From Astrobacterium formosum (GTDB lineage: Bacteria; Pseudomonadota; Alphaproteobacteria; Rhizobiales; Xanthobacteraceae), in NCBI GenBank assembly GCA_030848545.1, contig JAVDCA010000029.1, positions 23,508 to 87,507 of the forward strand: a stretch of DNA of 64,000 nucleotides, read 5' to 3'. Numbering within the stretch: the stretch's first letter is position 1; the number at the start of each line of letters is the position of its first letter. Positions 48,224-55,141 of this stretch are shown here, one piece after another. The position numbers and the translations under genes are program-made. The notes under the pieces are model-generated. The model saw only the letters and a list, made by a program, of their open reading frames with translations. It was not told the origin of the DNA and made no database searches.

Positions 48224-48550
48224 CATCGAGTTCAACGGTACGTCTCTCGTGCCCCGGACGCGGTGCGGAGGACCGCTCTTCGCGGTCTATCGCACCGCAG
48301 AGCCGGGGCCTTGCTCGGCGCCGACCGGCAAGCGTCAGCGCGAGGCCCCAATTCTGCGCCGCATTACTCCGCTACGTTACGCTTCGCTGCGTTGCGTGCT
48401 GCGCCGCGCTCGGGGCAGCAGGAAACTGATCAGCCGCATTTGGTAAAAACCAACAACGTCGGACCTGACCGGAGCTTCGTCTGCCTGCCGATTTCAAGGC
48501 ACGAATGCCGAAGCGATCTCGAAAATCTTATGTGACGAAAATACAGGTCG
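48224..48550. other. Intergenic region with palindromic repeat
   Basis: 327 bases between integrase and XRE gene. It contains the nested palindrome at 48251-48309, followed by a GC-rich then an AT-richer stretch without a credible gene. Confidence 0.55.
48251..48309. repeat. Nested palindromic repeat downstream of integrase
   Basis: Outer arms GCCCCGG / CCGGGGC, next arms GCGGTGCG / CGCACCGC, inner hairpin GACCGC-TCTTC-GCGGTC. This is a third type of dispersed palindrome in the window, typical in style for Hyphomicrobiales. Confidence 0.8.
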
Positions 48551-48943
48551 CTACTGGTGCGGGCCGGGTCCCGAGACCACGACCTTGAAGCCGCCGCCGG
48601 CGAGCGGTTCGAAATCGATACCCGCGCGGGCAAATACGGTTTCGAGGGCCACCACGGTGGAGCGGCGAATATCCACCGACGCCATCTCCAGGCGATAGAT
48701 CGAGCGTTGGGACAGGCCGGCGCGACGGCCGAGTTCGGTCTGGCTCCAGCCCAGAATGGCGCGGGCGGCGCGGACCTTGGCGGCGAAGCGATGGCGGTCG
48801 GAGGCGACCGCCCAGGAGAGGTCGTCGCTGTCGCCCGACAGGAGCGGGCTGTCGGAGGTCGTCAGATGCGATACGTCGCCCTGACCGCGTTCAAGGGTCA
48901 CGGACGAGATGTCTTCATCGGAAACGGACACCAGCTTGCCCAT
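48551..48943 (-). CDS. XRE-family helix-turn-helix protein
   Basis: The protein has 130 residues. A variable N-terminal ~50 residues precedes a Cro/C1-type HTH: FAAKVRAARAILGWSQTELGRRAGLSQRSIYRLEMASVDIRRSTVVALE (residues ~53-103, shown here as the domain extent). The C-terminus ends ARAGIDFEPLAGGGFKVVV, the tail seen in single-domain rhizobial regulators. It is downstream of the porin gene on the same strand but separated by a terminator, and convergent with the integrase gene. Target unknown, perhaps autoregulation or control of the integrase. Confidence 0.85.
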   Translation of the reverse strand: MGKLVSVSDEDISSVTLERGQGDVSHLTTSDSPLLSGDSDDLSWAVASDRHRFAAKVRAARAILGWSQTELGRRAGLSQRSIYRLEMASVDIRRSTVVALETVFARAGIDFEPLAGGGFKVVVSGPGPHQ

Positions 48944-48983
48944 GTATGCGACGCAACGGAGCAGGAGTTTTTCTAACGGAGAA

Positions 48984-49009
48984 CCCTCCGGCGGTGGACC
49001 GCCGGAGGG
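48984..49009 (-). terminator. Strong hairpin downstream of porin gene
   Basis: CCCTCCGGCGG and CCGCCGGAGGG pair perfectly (11 bp) around TGGA. It lies 29 bases past the porin stop on the minus strand. The following sequence is only moderately U-rich. Confidence 0.7.
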
Positions 49010-49038
49010 CTTTGGACTTTTAGGCTCGGATCAGACGA

Positions 49039-50445
49039 TCAGGGCCAGAAGTTCCGCTGCACGCGGATCATGCCGGAGAACACGTCCCGATCGGACATGA
49101 CGTAGGCTGCATTCGGCTTGCTGCCGCCAGGAGTGTGGGTCCAGGTCGCGCCATCGCCGTACTTGCCTTCGAACTTCGTGTACAGAAGGTCGAGACCGAC
49201 GTCGAGGTTGCGCACCGGATTCCAAACCGTCCGCGTACCGACCTGGTACATGTTCCAGTCCGGATTGCAGCCGCCCACGACGCCCTGCCGGGCGCAGATC
49301 AGGGTGGAGGCGTTGTCGTTGAAGTCGACGCTCAAGTAGGCGCCGTACACCGACGAACGCAGGTTCGGGGTCCAGTAGTGCTCGAGACCGGCGTTGAGGC
49401 CGAAGATCTTCGTCAGCTCGATGTCGCCAGTGGCGCCGTAGACGCCATCAACGAGCACGCCAGAGAAGAACTTGCTGCCGTCGTAAAGGCCGAGACCGGG
49501 CTTGCCGTTCGAGTTACCGAACACGTAAGCGGTCGCGCCTTCGCTGTAGCTCGCCTGCATGGTGAACGTGTCGCCCGCGGCCCACGGCAGCTTGACCTGC
49601 ACGGCGCCCTGGACGGCGAAGCCGAACCTGTCGTCCGGGTTGCCGGTGGTTTCGTTGGTCGGGACATAGTAGAGAGCCCGATTCTGCTGCAGAGCAGCCG
49701 ACAACTGCGCCGTGCCCCAAGCCTGGTCGACACGCAGATTGCCGATGATGTTCGGCATCTGCTGGCCACCGGCCCGGTTCGTGAACGTGCCGCCCGTCAA
49801 ATAAGCGTCAGCAGTCGACCAGATGCCAGCCTTGCGGATGTAGCCGTCTTCGATACCGATCGTGCCGGTGAAGCCGTTGCCGAACTGCGCGGTGTAGGCA
49901 GCGGTGTTGACGCCGTTGCCGGTATCCGAAGAGCCGACCAGGGTCGTGAACGAGGCATAACCGTTGGCGAACGCGTCGAAGAACGACTGCGTCTTGCCGA
50001 AGGTGAAGCCGCCGAGCTGGATGAAGGCGCGATCGAAGTAGATCTGGCCGTCAGCGGCGGTGCCGTTGGTCGACGAATACTGCATGCCCAGGCGGGAGAA
50101 GGACCGCAGGGTGCCGTATTCGGTCTGGGTGCGGGCGTCGAACGAGATCTGCGTGCGAACGCGCGTCTGGAAATCGTTGGTGCCGCGATTGTAGTGGGCC
50201 TGGGTGCCGTCCCAGTACTGGCCATGCGAACCGCCGGCATTGAAGCCGTAGTCAGCGCGGACCATGCCACCGATCTTCAGGCAGGTGTCGGTGCCCGGGA
50301 TATAAAAGAAGCCAGCGCCGTAGAGCGCACAGACCTTCACGTACTCGACCGGCTTGGCCTTGACGGGAAGATCGGCCGCCTGAGCCCCAGCAACGGCGAG
50401 CACTGCGGCCGCCGAACCGAGGAGAAGGCTTTTCACCATCTTCAT
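49039..50445 (-). CDS. Outer-membrane porin (rhizobial porin family)
   Basis: Trimeric beta-barrel channel. The protein has 468 residues. Signal peptide MKMVKSLLLGSAAAVLAVAG cut after AQA. The mature start is ADLPVKAKPVEYVKVCALYG and then FYIPGTDTCLKIGG, with the paired cysteines typical of Bradyrhizobium/Xanthobacteraceae porins. Alternating beta-strands continue to the C-terminal aromatic VQRNFWP. TGGAGG lies 5 bases before the ATG at 50445. This is a single copy here with its own long upstream region and terminator, consistent with high expression. Confidence 0.94.
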   Translation of the reverse strand: MKMVKSLLLGSAAAVLAVAGAQAADLPVKAKPVEYVKVCALYGAGFFYIPGTDTCLKIGGMVRADYGFNAGGSHGQYWDGTQAHYNRGTNDFQTRVRTQISFDARTQTEYGTLRSFSRLGMQYSSTNGTAADGQIYFDRAFIQLGGFTFGKTQSFFDAFANGYASFTTLVGSSDTGNGVNTAAYTAQFGNGFTGTIGIEDGYIRKAGIWSTADAYLTGGTFTNRAGGQQMPNIIGNLRVDQAWGTAQLSAALQQNRALYYVPTNETTGNPDDRFGFAVQGAVQVKLPWAAGDTFTMQASYSEGATAYVFGNSNGKPGLGLYDGSKFFSGVLVDGVYGATGDIELTKIFGLNAGLEHYWTPNLRSSVYGAYLSVDFNDNASTLICARQGVVGGCNPDWNMYQVGTRTVWNPVRNLDVGLDLLYTKFEGKYGDGATWTHTPGGSKPNAAYVMSDRDVFSGMIRVQRNFWP

Positions 50446-51212
50446 GTTGAACCTCCAGTTTTGCTTTCCGTGGGAGGGTTCCGTCGTGCCGGGCTTACGC
50501 CCTGAAGGTCCCCTTGACCCCGTGACCACCCGATTAAGTCGACGCTGCCTATTCGCTTCGTTCGACCGTCACCGGACGGGGCGACCTGGGGTTTAGCCCC
50601 CCTCCGTCGCTTCGATCACATTAGCGCAAGGAACCCTTCAGGCAATGAAGAACCAGCCCTTTCACACCCGCCAAAACACGGTTTCCAGACATGTGTTGCA
50701 CAAAAATCACTCGCGGGTCGACCATTCGGAACTTTCTACCGACCTCCAGGGAAATTAAAATTAACACGTATTTACAGAACCTTGCTAGGAGGACGCCGAG
50801 CCTGACCGGTGCCGCTGGGCCGCCGTGGCCCGCAATGTTGCCGTTGCGCAACAGTAGTGGCGGCTACTCTTTCCGACTGCAACCAGCCCATCGAATCGCC
50901 GCCGGCGACTCGCAAAAAACGGTCTTCCAGGGTGGAAACAAATGATCGAGGGCCGTACTCGCGCGCGGGCGGGCGGCGGGAATCGGCGTTTTATCTCCCG
51001 GGCCGGCGACGCGTTCGAACCTGATCAACCGCGTCTGATCCACGCAAGTTTGCCGGCGAAAACGATCCCCACTCAAAACGATCCGGCTCCGGACGCCTGC
51101 GCGCCGGAGCCGGAAAATTCCTACAGGGAGCCGCACAAATCACCAGAACTGCGGGGCTTCACGGCGCCGCGGGACTGATCGCGCATCACCGAGCCGAGAG
51201 TTCAAGGGCGGC
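50446..51212. other. Long region upstream of porin gene
   Basis: 767 bases. It should contain the porin promoter and 5' leader. A short frame at 50942-51178 lacks coding character. The hairpin at 51083-51113 probably serves the H-NS-like gene. Otherwise I see nothing in it. A small RNA on either strand cannot be excluded. Confidence 0.5.
51083..51113 (-). terminator. Probable terminator of H-NS-like gene
   Basis: CCGGCTCCGG and CCGGAGCCGG pair perfectly (10 bp). On the minus strand it is followed by ATCGTTTTGAG, a short U-run. It lies 100 bases beyond the stop. Confidence 0.55.
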
Positions 51213-51593
51213 TCAGGCCGCCTTGCGCGGGCGCCGTCCACGCTTCTTTGCGACTTTGGCGACTTCCGCGGTCGACTCGATGGCGAATTCCTCGAGCTTG
51301 TGTCCTTGCTCGACCAGAGCCGACAACCATTTCGGCCGCAGCCCACGGCCGCTCCAGGTCTCGCCCTCGGGGCCACGGAAACGGGGCGCGACCTTGCCGC
51401 CCTTGAGCGGATGGCTGCGGCCACCCTTGCCGGCGCCGCGCGCCGACCGTCCGCCGAACTGCTCGAGCTTGTCGAGCTTTGCTCGCAACTCCTTGCGCTC
51501 GGAGGCGACCTTGGCGGCCAAAACGCTGTCGATATCGTTGCGCAAATCAATCAGCGCCTCGGCCGACATACTCTTTAAATTCAAGCCCTTCAT
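51213..51593 (-). CDS. H-NS family nucleoid-associated protein
   Basis: The protein has 126 residues. The N-terminal coiled-coil oligomerisation region (AEALIDLRNDIDSVLAAKVA and KELRAKLDKLEQFGG) leads through a basic linker to the C-terminal H-NS DNA-binding core GETWSGRGLRPKWLSALVE, with a Lys/Arg-rich tail. GAGGAG lies 7-9 bases before the ATG at 51593. H-NS-like proteins bind AT-rich transferred DNA; its placement near an integrase and AT-rich stretch is suggestive but not proof of a link. Confidence 0.9.
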   Translation of the reverse strand: MKGLNLKSMSAEALIDLRNDIDSVLAAKVASERKELRAKLDKLEQFGGRSARGAGKGGRSHPLKGGKVAPRFRGPEGETWSGRGLRPKWLSALVEQGHKLEEFAIESTAEVAKVAKKRGRRPRKAA

Positions 51594-51885
51594 TGGACGG
51601 CTCCTCAATTGATGTCGAGATAATGCTACTATTCCGGCCGATTTCTGATATCGAGCGGAATATTCCTATAGACAAAGAATTTCACCGTTGACAATTGAAA
51701 TATGCGTTTGGTGACCTTCTCGCACGAGAAAAACCTAAAAAGCCACCAACTTCGGCATCGCTTGCGCATCGTCAAAATGAGGCGATTTGGCGGCTACTGC
51801 GGCGAATTTGCCGGGGACTTGCCGAAATTGCGCCATTGGGGCTCTGTCAGCTGCGTAACTTGAGCATGACGGTTGTGTAGGACAA

Positions 51886-53586
51886 ATGCAGCAATCTGAG
51901 CTCGCATCGCAGTCGTCGGCCATGATGCACGACGGCGAAACACCGCCGGCGCCCCTAGGACGGCGAATTGTCGTCAATGCGACTGTCGTGTCGGCGGTAT
52001 TCGCAGCGTTTCTCGCCCTGGAATGGATTTCGTTCATCCACGAATACAAGGGCCTGCCGGTAACGCCGTGGAATCCCGGCCTCGGCGTCGTATTCGCCAT
52101 CATGGTGTATGCCGGCCCGACCGCAGGTTTGATCCTGTTCGCCGGGGTGGTGGCATCCGAGGCTTTCGTGCTCGATACCGACCTCGGATGGAATGTGGTG
52201 TTATCGCTCGCCGCGCTGACAGCAGCGAGCTACACGGCAATCGCCGGGCTCGTTCGCCGTACCCTCGGCCTCGACAGCAGGCTCAGTCATCTGCGCGACG
52301 TCCTGATTCTCCTGTGCGCAGGCCTGTGCGGCGCGGTGGCGAGCGGAACCCTGCTCACGGCCCTCCTGGTCGGCGTCGGCACCCTCGATTGGCCCGACGT
52401 GTGGAACGCGTCGGTGCCGTTGGTCATCGGCGACGTCATCGGCATCGCGGTGGTGACGCCGTTGTTGCTGCGCCTCGTCATTCACCGCCACCATTTCGAT
52501 CCCCTGCAGATCGCGACCTTCGTTTCGGAAACGCTACTGCTCGCCGGCGTGATCATGGTGGCGCTGTTCGTCATTCTCGTCCGCGACGGCGGTGGCGGTC
52601 ACAAGCTGTTCTACCTGTTGTTCCTGCCCGTCGTGGCCGCGGCTCTGCGGCGCGGTCTCGACGGCGCCTGCGTGGCCCTCGCCACCGCCCAACTCGGCCT
52701 GGTGGCATTTCTGCACCTGCGCGGCTACAACACCCAGGTATTCACCGACTTTCAAACCCAGATGCTGGTCCTGACCGCGACCGGTCTGATCGTCGGCGTC
52801 GCCGTCACCGAACGCCGCCACGCCGACCGAGTGGCACGCGAGGCCCAGGCGCGCGCCAAGCAGAAGGAGTCGGAGGCCGCTCAGGCCGCCCGCTTCAATC
52901 TCGTGAGCGGCATGGCGTCCGCCCTCGCCCATGAAATCACCCAGCCGATGACGGCGGCGCGGGCGCTGGCGCGATCGGTGCAGCACATCCTGCGCACGCC
53001 CGGCGGCGATCTCAAGCGTGCCGACACCAACCTGACGAGCATGATCGCCCAGATCGACCACGCCGGCGACGTCCTGCGGCATGTGCGCGATTTCCTGCGC
53101 CGCGGCGCACCGCAGACGAGCACGATCGACGTCCATACGGTCGTCCGTGAGGCCATGACGCTCGTCCAGGCCGACGCCGCCGCCCGCAAGATCGCCATCA
53201 AGGTGACTGCCGATCCGGGGCTTCCGCCACTGCACGGCGACCATGTGCAACTCCAACAGGTCCTGATCAATCTGGTCCACAACGCCATCGAGGCCGTGGC
53301 CTCCACCGGGCGCACCGGCACGGTCCAAGTGGCCACCCGTCGGAGCGACGATCCTTGCGGCGTCGAGATTGCCGTCATGGACGACGGCCCGGGCATTGCT
53401 CCCGACATGGTCGATCGCGTATTCCAGCCCCTCGCCACATCCAAGCACGAAGGGCTTGGCCTGGGGCTCTCGATCAGTTCGTCGATCGTCGCCGCCCATG
53501 GGGGCCGCATCTGGATCCACTCCGCCGAGCCCGGGCAGACGGAGTTTCGCGTCTTCCTGCCGATGTCTCCGCCCGCCACGATGTGA
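51886..53586 (+). CDS. MASE1-type membrane sensor histidine kinase
   Basis: The protein has 566 residues. About eight hydrophobic helices (residues ~30-308) with WNPGLGVVFAIMVYAGPTAG fit a MASE1 sensor. A short coiled segment follows, then the phospho-acceptor His349 in SALAHEITQPMTAA. The ATPase has N-box INLVHNAIEAV, G1 DDGPGIAP and G2 GLGLGLSIS. The HEITQP box is of the FixL/DctB class. A FixJ-type response regulator starts 2 bases after its stop, so the pair forms one two-component system. Signal and targets are unknown. Confidence 0.9.
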   Translation: MQQSELASQSSAMMHDGETPPAPLGRRIVVNATVVSAVFAAFLALEWISFIHEYKGLPVTPWNPGLGVVFAIMVYAGPTAGLILFAGVVASEAFVLDTDLGWNVVLSLAALTAASYTAIAGLVRRTLGLDSRLSHLRDVLILLCAGLCGAVASGTLLTALLVGVGTLDWPDVWNASVPLVIGDVIGIAVVTPLLLRLVIHRHHFDPLQIATFVSETLLLAGVIMVALFVILVRDGGGGHKLFYLLFLPVVAAALRRGLDGACVALATAQLGLVAFLHLRGYNTQVFTDFQTQMLVLTATGLIVGVAVTERRHADRVAREAQARAKQKESEAAQAARFNLVSGMASALAHEITQPMTAARALARSVQHILRTPGGDLKRADTNLTSMIAQIDHAGDVLRHVRDFLRRGAPQTSTIDVHTVVREAMTLVQADAAARKIAIKVTADPGLPPLHGDHVQLQQVLINLVHNAIEAVASTGRTGTVQVATRRSDDPCGVEIAVMDDGPGIAPDMVDRVFQPLATSKHEGLGLGLSISSSIVAAHGGRIWIHSAEPGQTEFRVFLPMSPPATM

Positions 53587-53588
53587 TC

Positions 53589-54203
53589 ATGTCCGGACCG
53601 CGCATCTATCTGATCGACGACCAGGCCTCCATTCGCCACGCCCTCGGAGAAATGCTCAGTGTGTTCGGATTCGACGTTCAGACTTTCGAAAGTGCCGACC
53701 GTTTCCTCGAAATCGCCGATACGGCGGCTCCTGGGTGCATCGTCGCCGACGTCAAGATGCCCGGGACCGATGGCATCGAATTGGTGGGCGAACTGGCGCG
53801 GCGCAAACTGTCCCTGCCGGTCGTCCTGATCTCCGGCCATGCCGACGTTCCGATGGCCGTCGCGGCCATCAAATCCGGCGCCGACGACTTCATCGAGAAG
53901 CCCGTCGACGACGTCGAACTGGTCGCCGCCATCAACCGGGCACAGGCGCGCATCTTTGCCGACGAGGATCGCCGCCGCGCCCAGGAAGGCCTGTCTCAAC
54001 GGCTCGAACGCCTGACGGCACGCGAAGTCGAGATCTTCGATCTGGTGGTGCAAGGCTACACAAGCCATGCCATCAGCGAAAAACTCGCCATCAGCATCCG
54101 GACCGTCGAAAGCCACCGCGCCCAGATCATGGAGAAAATGCAGGCCGAAAGCGTCGCCGTGCTGGTCCGCCAGGCCATTCGCCTCGGGCGCATTTCTCCT
54201 TAA
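53589..54203 (+). CDS. FixJ/NarL-type response regulator
   Basis: The protein has 204 residues. Receiver domain with Asp9/10-Asp11 in YLIDDQ, phospho-acceptor Asp54 in VADVKMPG, Lys104 in IEKPVDD. LuxR-type HTH at the C-terminus: LTAREVEIFDLVVQGYTS and IRTVESHRAQIMEKM. The architecture matches FixJ and its paralogues. It is partner of the adjacent MASE1 kinase by position. The start at 53589 is two bases after the kinase stop. Confidence 0.93.
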   Translation: MSGPRIYLIDDQASIRHALGEMLSVFGFDVQTFESADRFLEIADTAAPGCIVADVKMPGTDGIELVGELARRKLSLPVVLISGHADVPMAVAAIKSGADDFIEKPVDDVELVAAINRAQARIFADEDRRRAQEGLSQRLERLTAREVEIFDLVVQGYTSHAISEKLAISIRTVESHRAQIMEKMQAESVAVLVRQAIRLGRISP

Positions 54204-54433
54204 TTTTCATCATCAATTTCGTTCGGCAAACGACCTCCGTAGATCTACGGCCTTGGCGGTACCGATACCGTTTGAGGCCCGTTGGAACTAGCATTTCCCA
54301 CATCGGACGCGGTCTCAGTATCGACTGTCGCCGCAATCCCCGCCCCGGCATCGGCCAGCGGGTTCGCGACTACTGATTTCGGGGTGCGGCACGAAACCGA
54401 GTCGGCGTTCGACGAGCGTGATGGAGACGTCGA

Positions 54434-54769
54434 ATGAGGCCCGGACGTTCGGTTCTTTCTCCGCAGCGGCGCGATCTGCACACCGGAGCCGGCTCGTCGA
54501 CAACGCTGGCGCTTCTGAGTGCCACCGTGGCGATGCCGCTGGTGCTTTTGGCTGCTTTCGTTCCCGCCGTACTGATCCTGCCCCTGTTCGGAATGACCGC
54601 CGTCGTCTACGCGGCCATCTTCGCCGCCATAGCGTGGTGGCACAACGATGCCCGTGACGCCGACGGCGTCACCTGGTGGGACGTGGCCGGTGCGTTTGCG
54701 TTCATCGGCTTTGCCGCCGTCCTGCTCAGCAAACCCCAAGAGGTGCTTCTTCTGCTGGGCATGCACTGA
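54434..54769 (+). CDS. Small membrane protein before P-type ATPase leader
   Basis: The protein has 111 residues. A basic N-terminus, then hydrophobic segments (TLALLSATVAMPLVLLAAFV, VLILPLFGMTAVVYAAIFAA, VAGAFAFIGFAAVLLS). No family recognised. It lies just before the RNA-like element of the ATPase gene, but the long leader separates them. It may be an unrelated gene. Start by the ATG at 54434; ribosome site weak. Confidence 0.6.
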   Translation: MRPGRSVLSPQRRDLHTGAGSSTTLALLSATVAMPLVLLAAFVPAVLILPLFGMTAVVYAAIFAAIAWWHNDARDADGVTWWDVAGAFAFIGFAAVLLSKPQEVLLLLGMH

Positions 54770-54791
54770 CGCCCAGCGTCCATCCACCATT

Positions 54792-54838
54792 CCAGACCGG
54801 GCCCCTCTGGCAGCTCAAACGCTGCGATGTCGGACTGG
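54792..54838 (+). promoter_or_regulatory. Candidate structured leader RNA, copy 1 (P-type ATPase)
   Basis: Two-stem element. P1: CCAG-A-CCG pairs with CGG-A-CTGG. P2: GCAGC pairs with GCTGC around a 6-base loop. The joining segments GGCCCCTCTG and GATGT are identical in the second copy upstream of terC. Not recognised as yybP-ykoY, fluoride, M-box, NiCo or guanidine classes, none of whose consensus words are seen. Probably a cis-regulatory RNA sensing a cation. Confidence 0.65.
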
Positions 54839-54953
54839 AGATCCGCGAATTGTCGGACCGGAAGCAACCGGTTCGTGCGCGGATTGTTCAACCAGAGCGC
54901 GGCCCGGCATTCCGACCTTCGGCATCTCGTGCCCGCGCTCCGTCAGAGGAGAA

Positions 54954-55124
54954 ATGCGCGTGGCCTATCAAATCGCCGAGCCTGCAGAGAAGTTCGTCGC
55001 CCGAAGGGGCGCAGATGCGATCCCCTGCCCCTATGCGGATCAGGACCCGAAAGGTGTCCGGCTGGACAGCGACGTCATTCGTCTATCCGCCCGCATCGCA
55101 GCTCCGACGAATTCCGGCCTGTAG
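54954..55124 (+). CDS. Short leader ORF (56 aa) upstream of P-type ATPase
   Basis: The frame encodes 56 residues, starting MRVAYQIAEPAEKFVARRGA, then DAIPCPYADQDPKGVRLD, with the stop 17 bases before the ATPase start. AGAGGAGA immediately precedes the ATG, a better ribosome site than many confirmed genes here. No family recognised. It could be a true small protein or a leader peptide coupling translation to the ATPase. Confidence 0.5.
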   Translation: MRVAYQIAEPAEKFVARRGADAIPCPYADQDPKGVRLDSDVIRLSARIAAPTNSGL

Positions 55125-55141
55125 GTATCGAGGAGCTTCCA

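Larger units (their letters stand above)
54770..55141 (+). other. Long 5' leader of the P-type ATPase gene
   Basis: 372 bases between a small membrane-protein gene and the ATPase ATG. It holds the conserved RNA-like element (54792-54838), a further hairpin (arms ATCCGCG 54841-54847 and CGCGGAT 54878-54884) and a 56-codon frame with an excellent ribosome site. Its layout is that of a regulated leader. Confidence 0.65.

Noticed and set aside
50942..51178. 78-codon frame upstream of the porin gene
   Set aside because: Composition is unlike neighbouring proteins, no ribosome site, and it overlaps a terminator-like hairpin.
51695..51880. 61-codon frame before the histidine kinase gene
   Set aside because: Weak TTG start, no ribosome site and no recognisable content; more likely the kinase promoter region.
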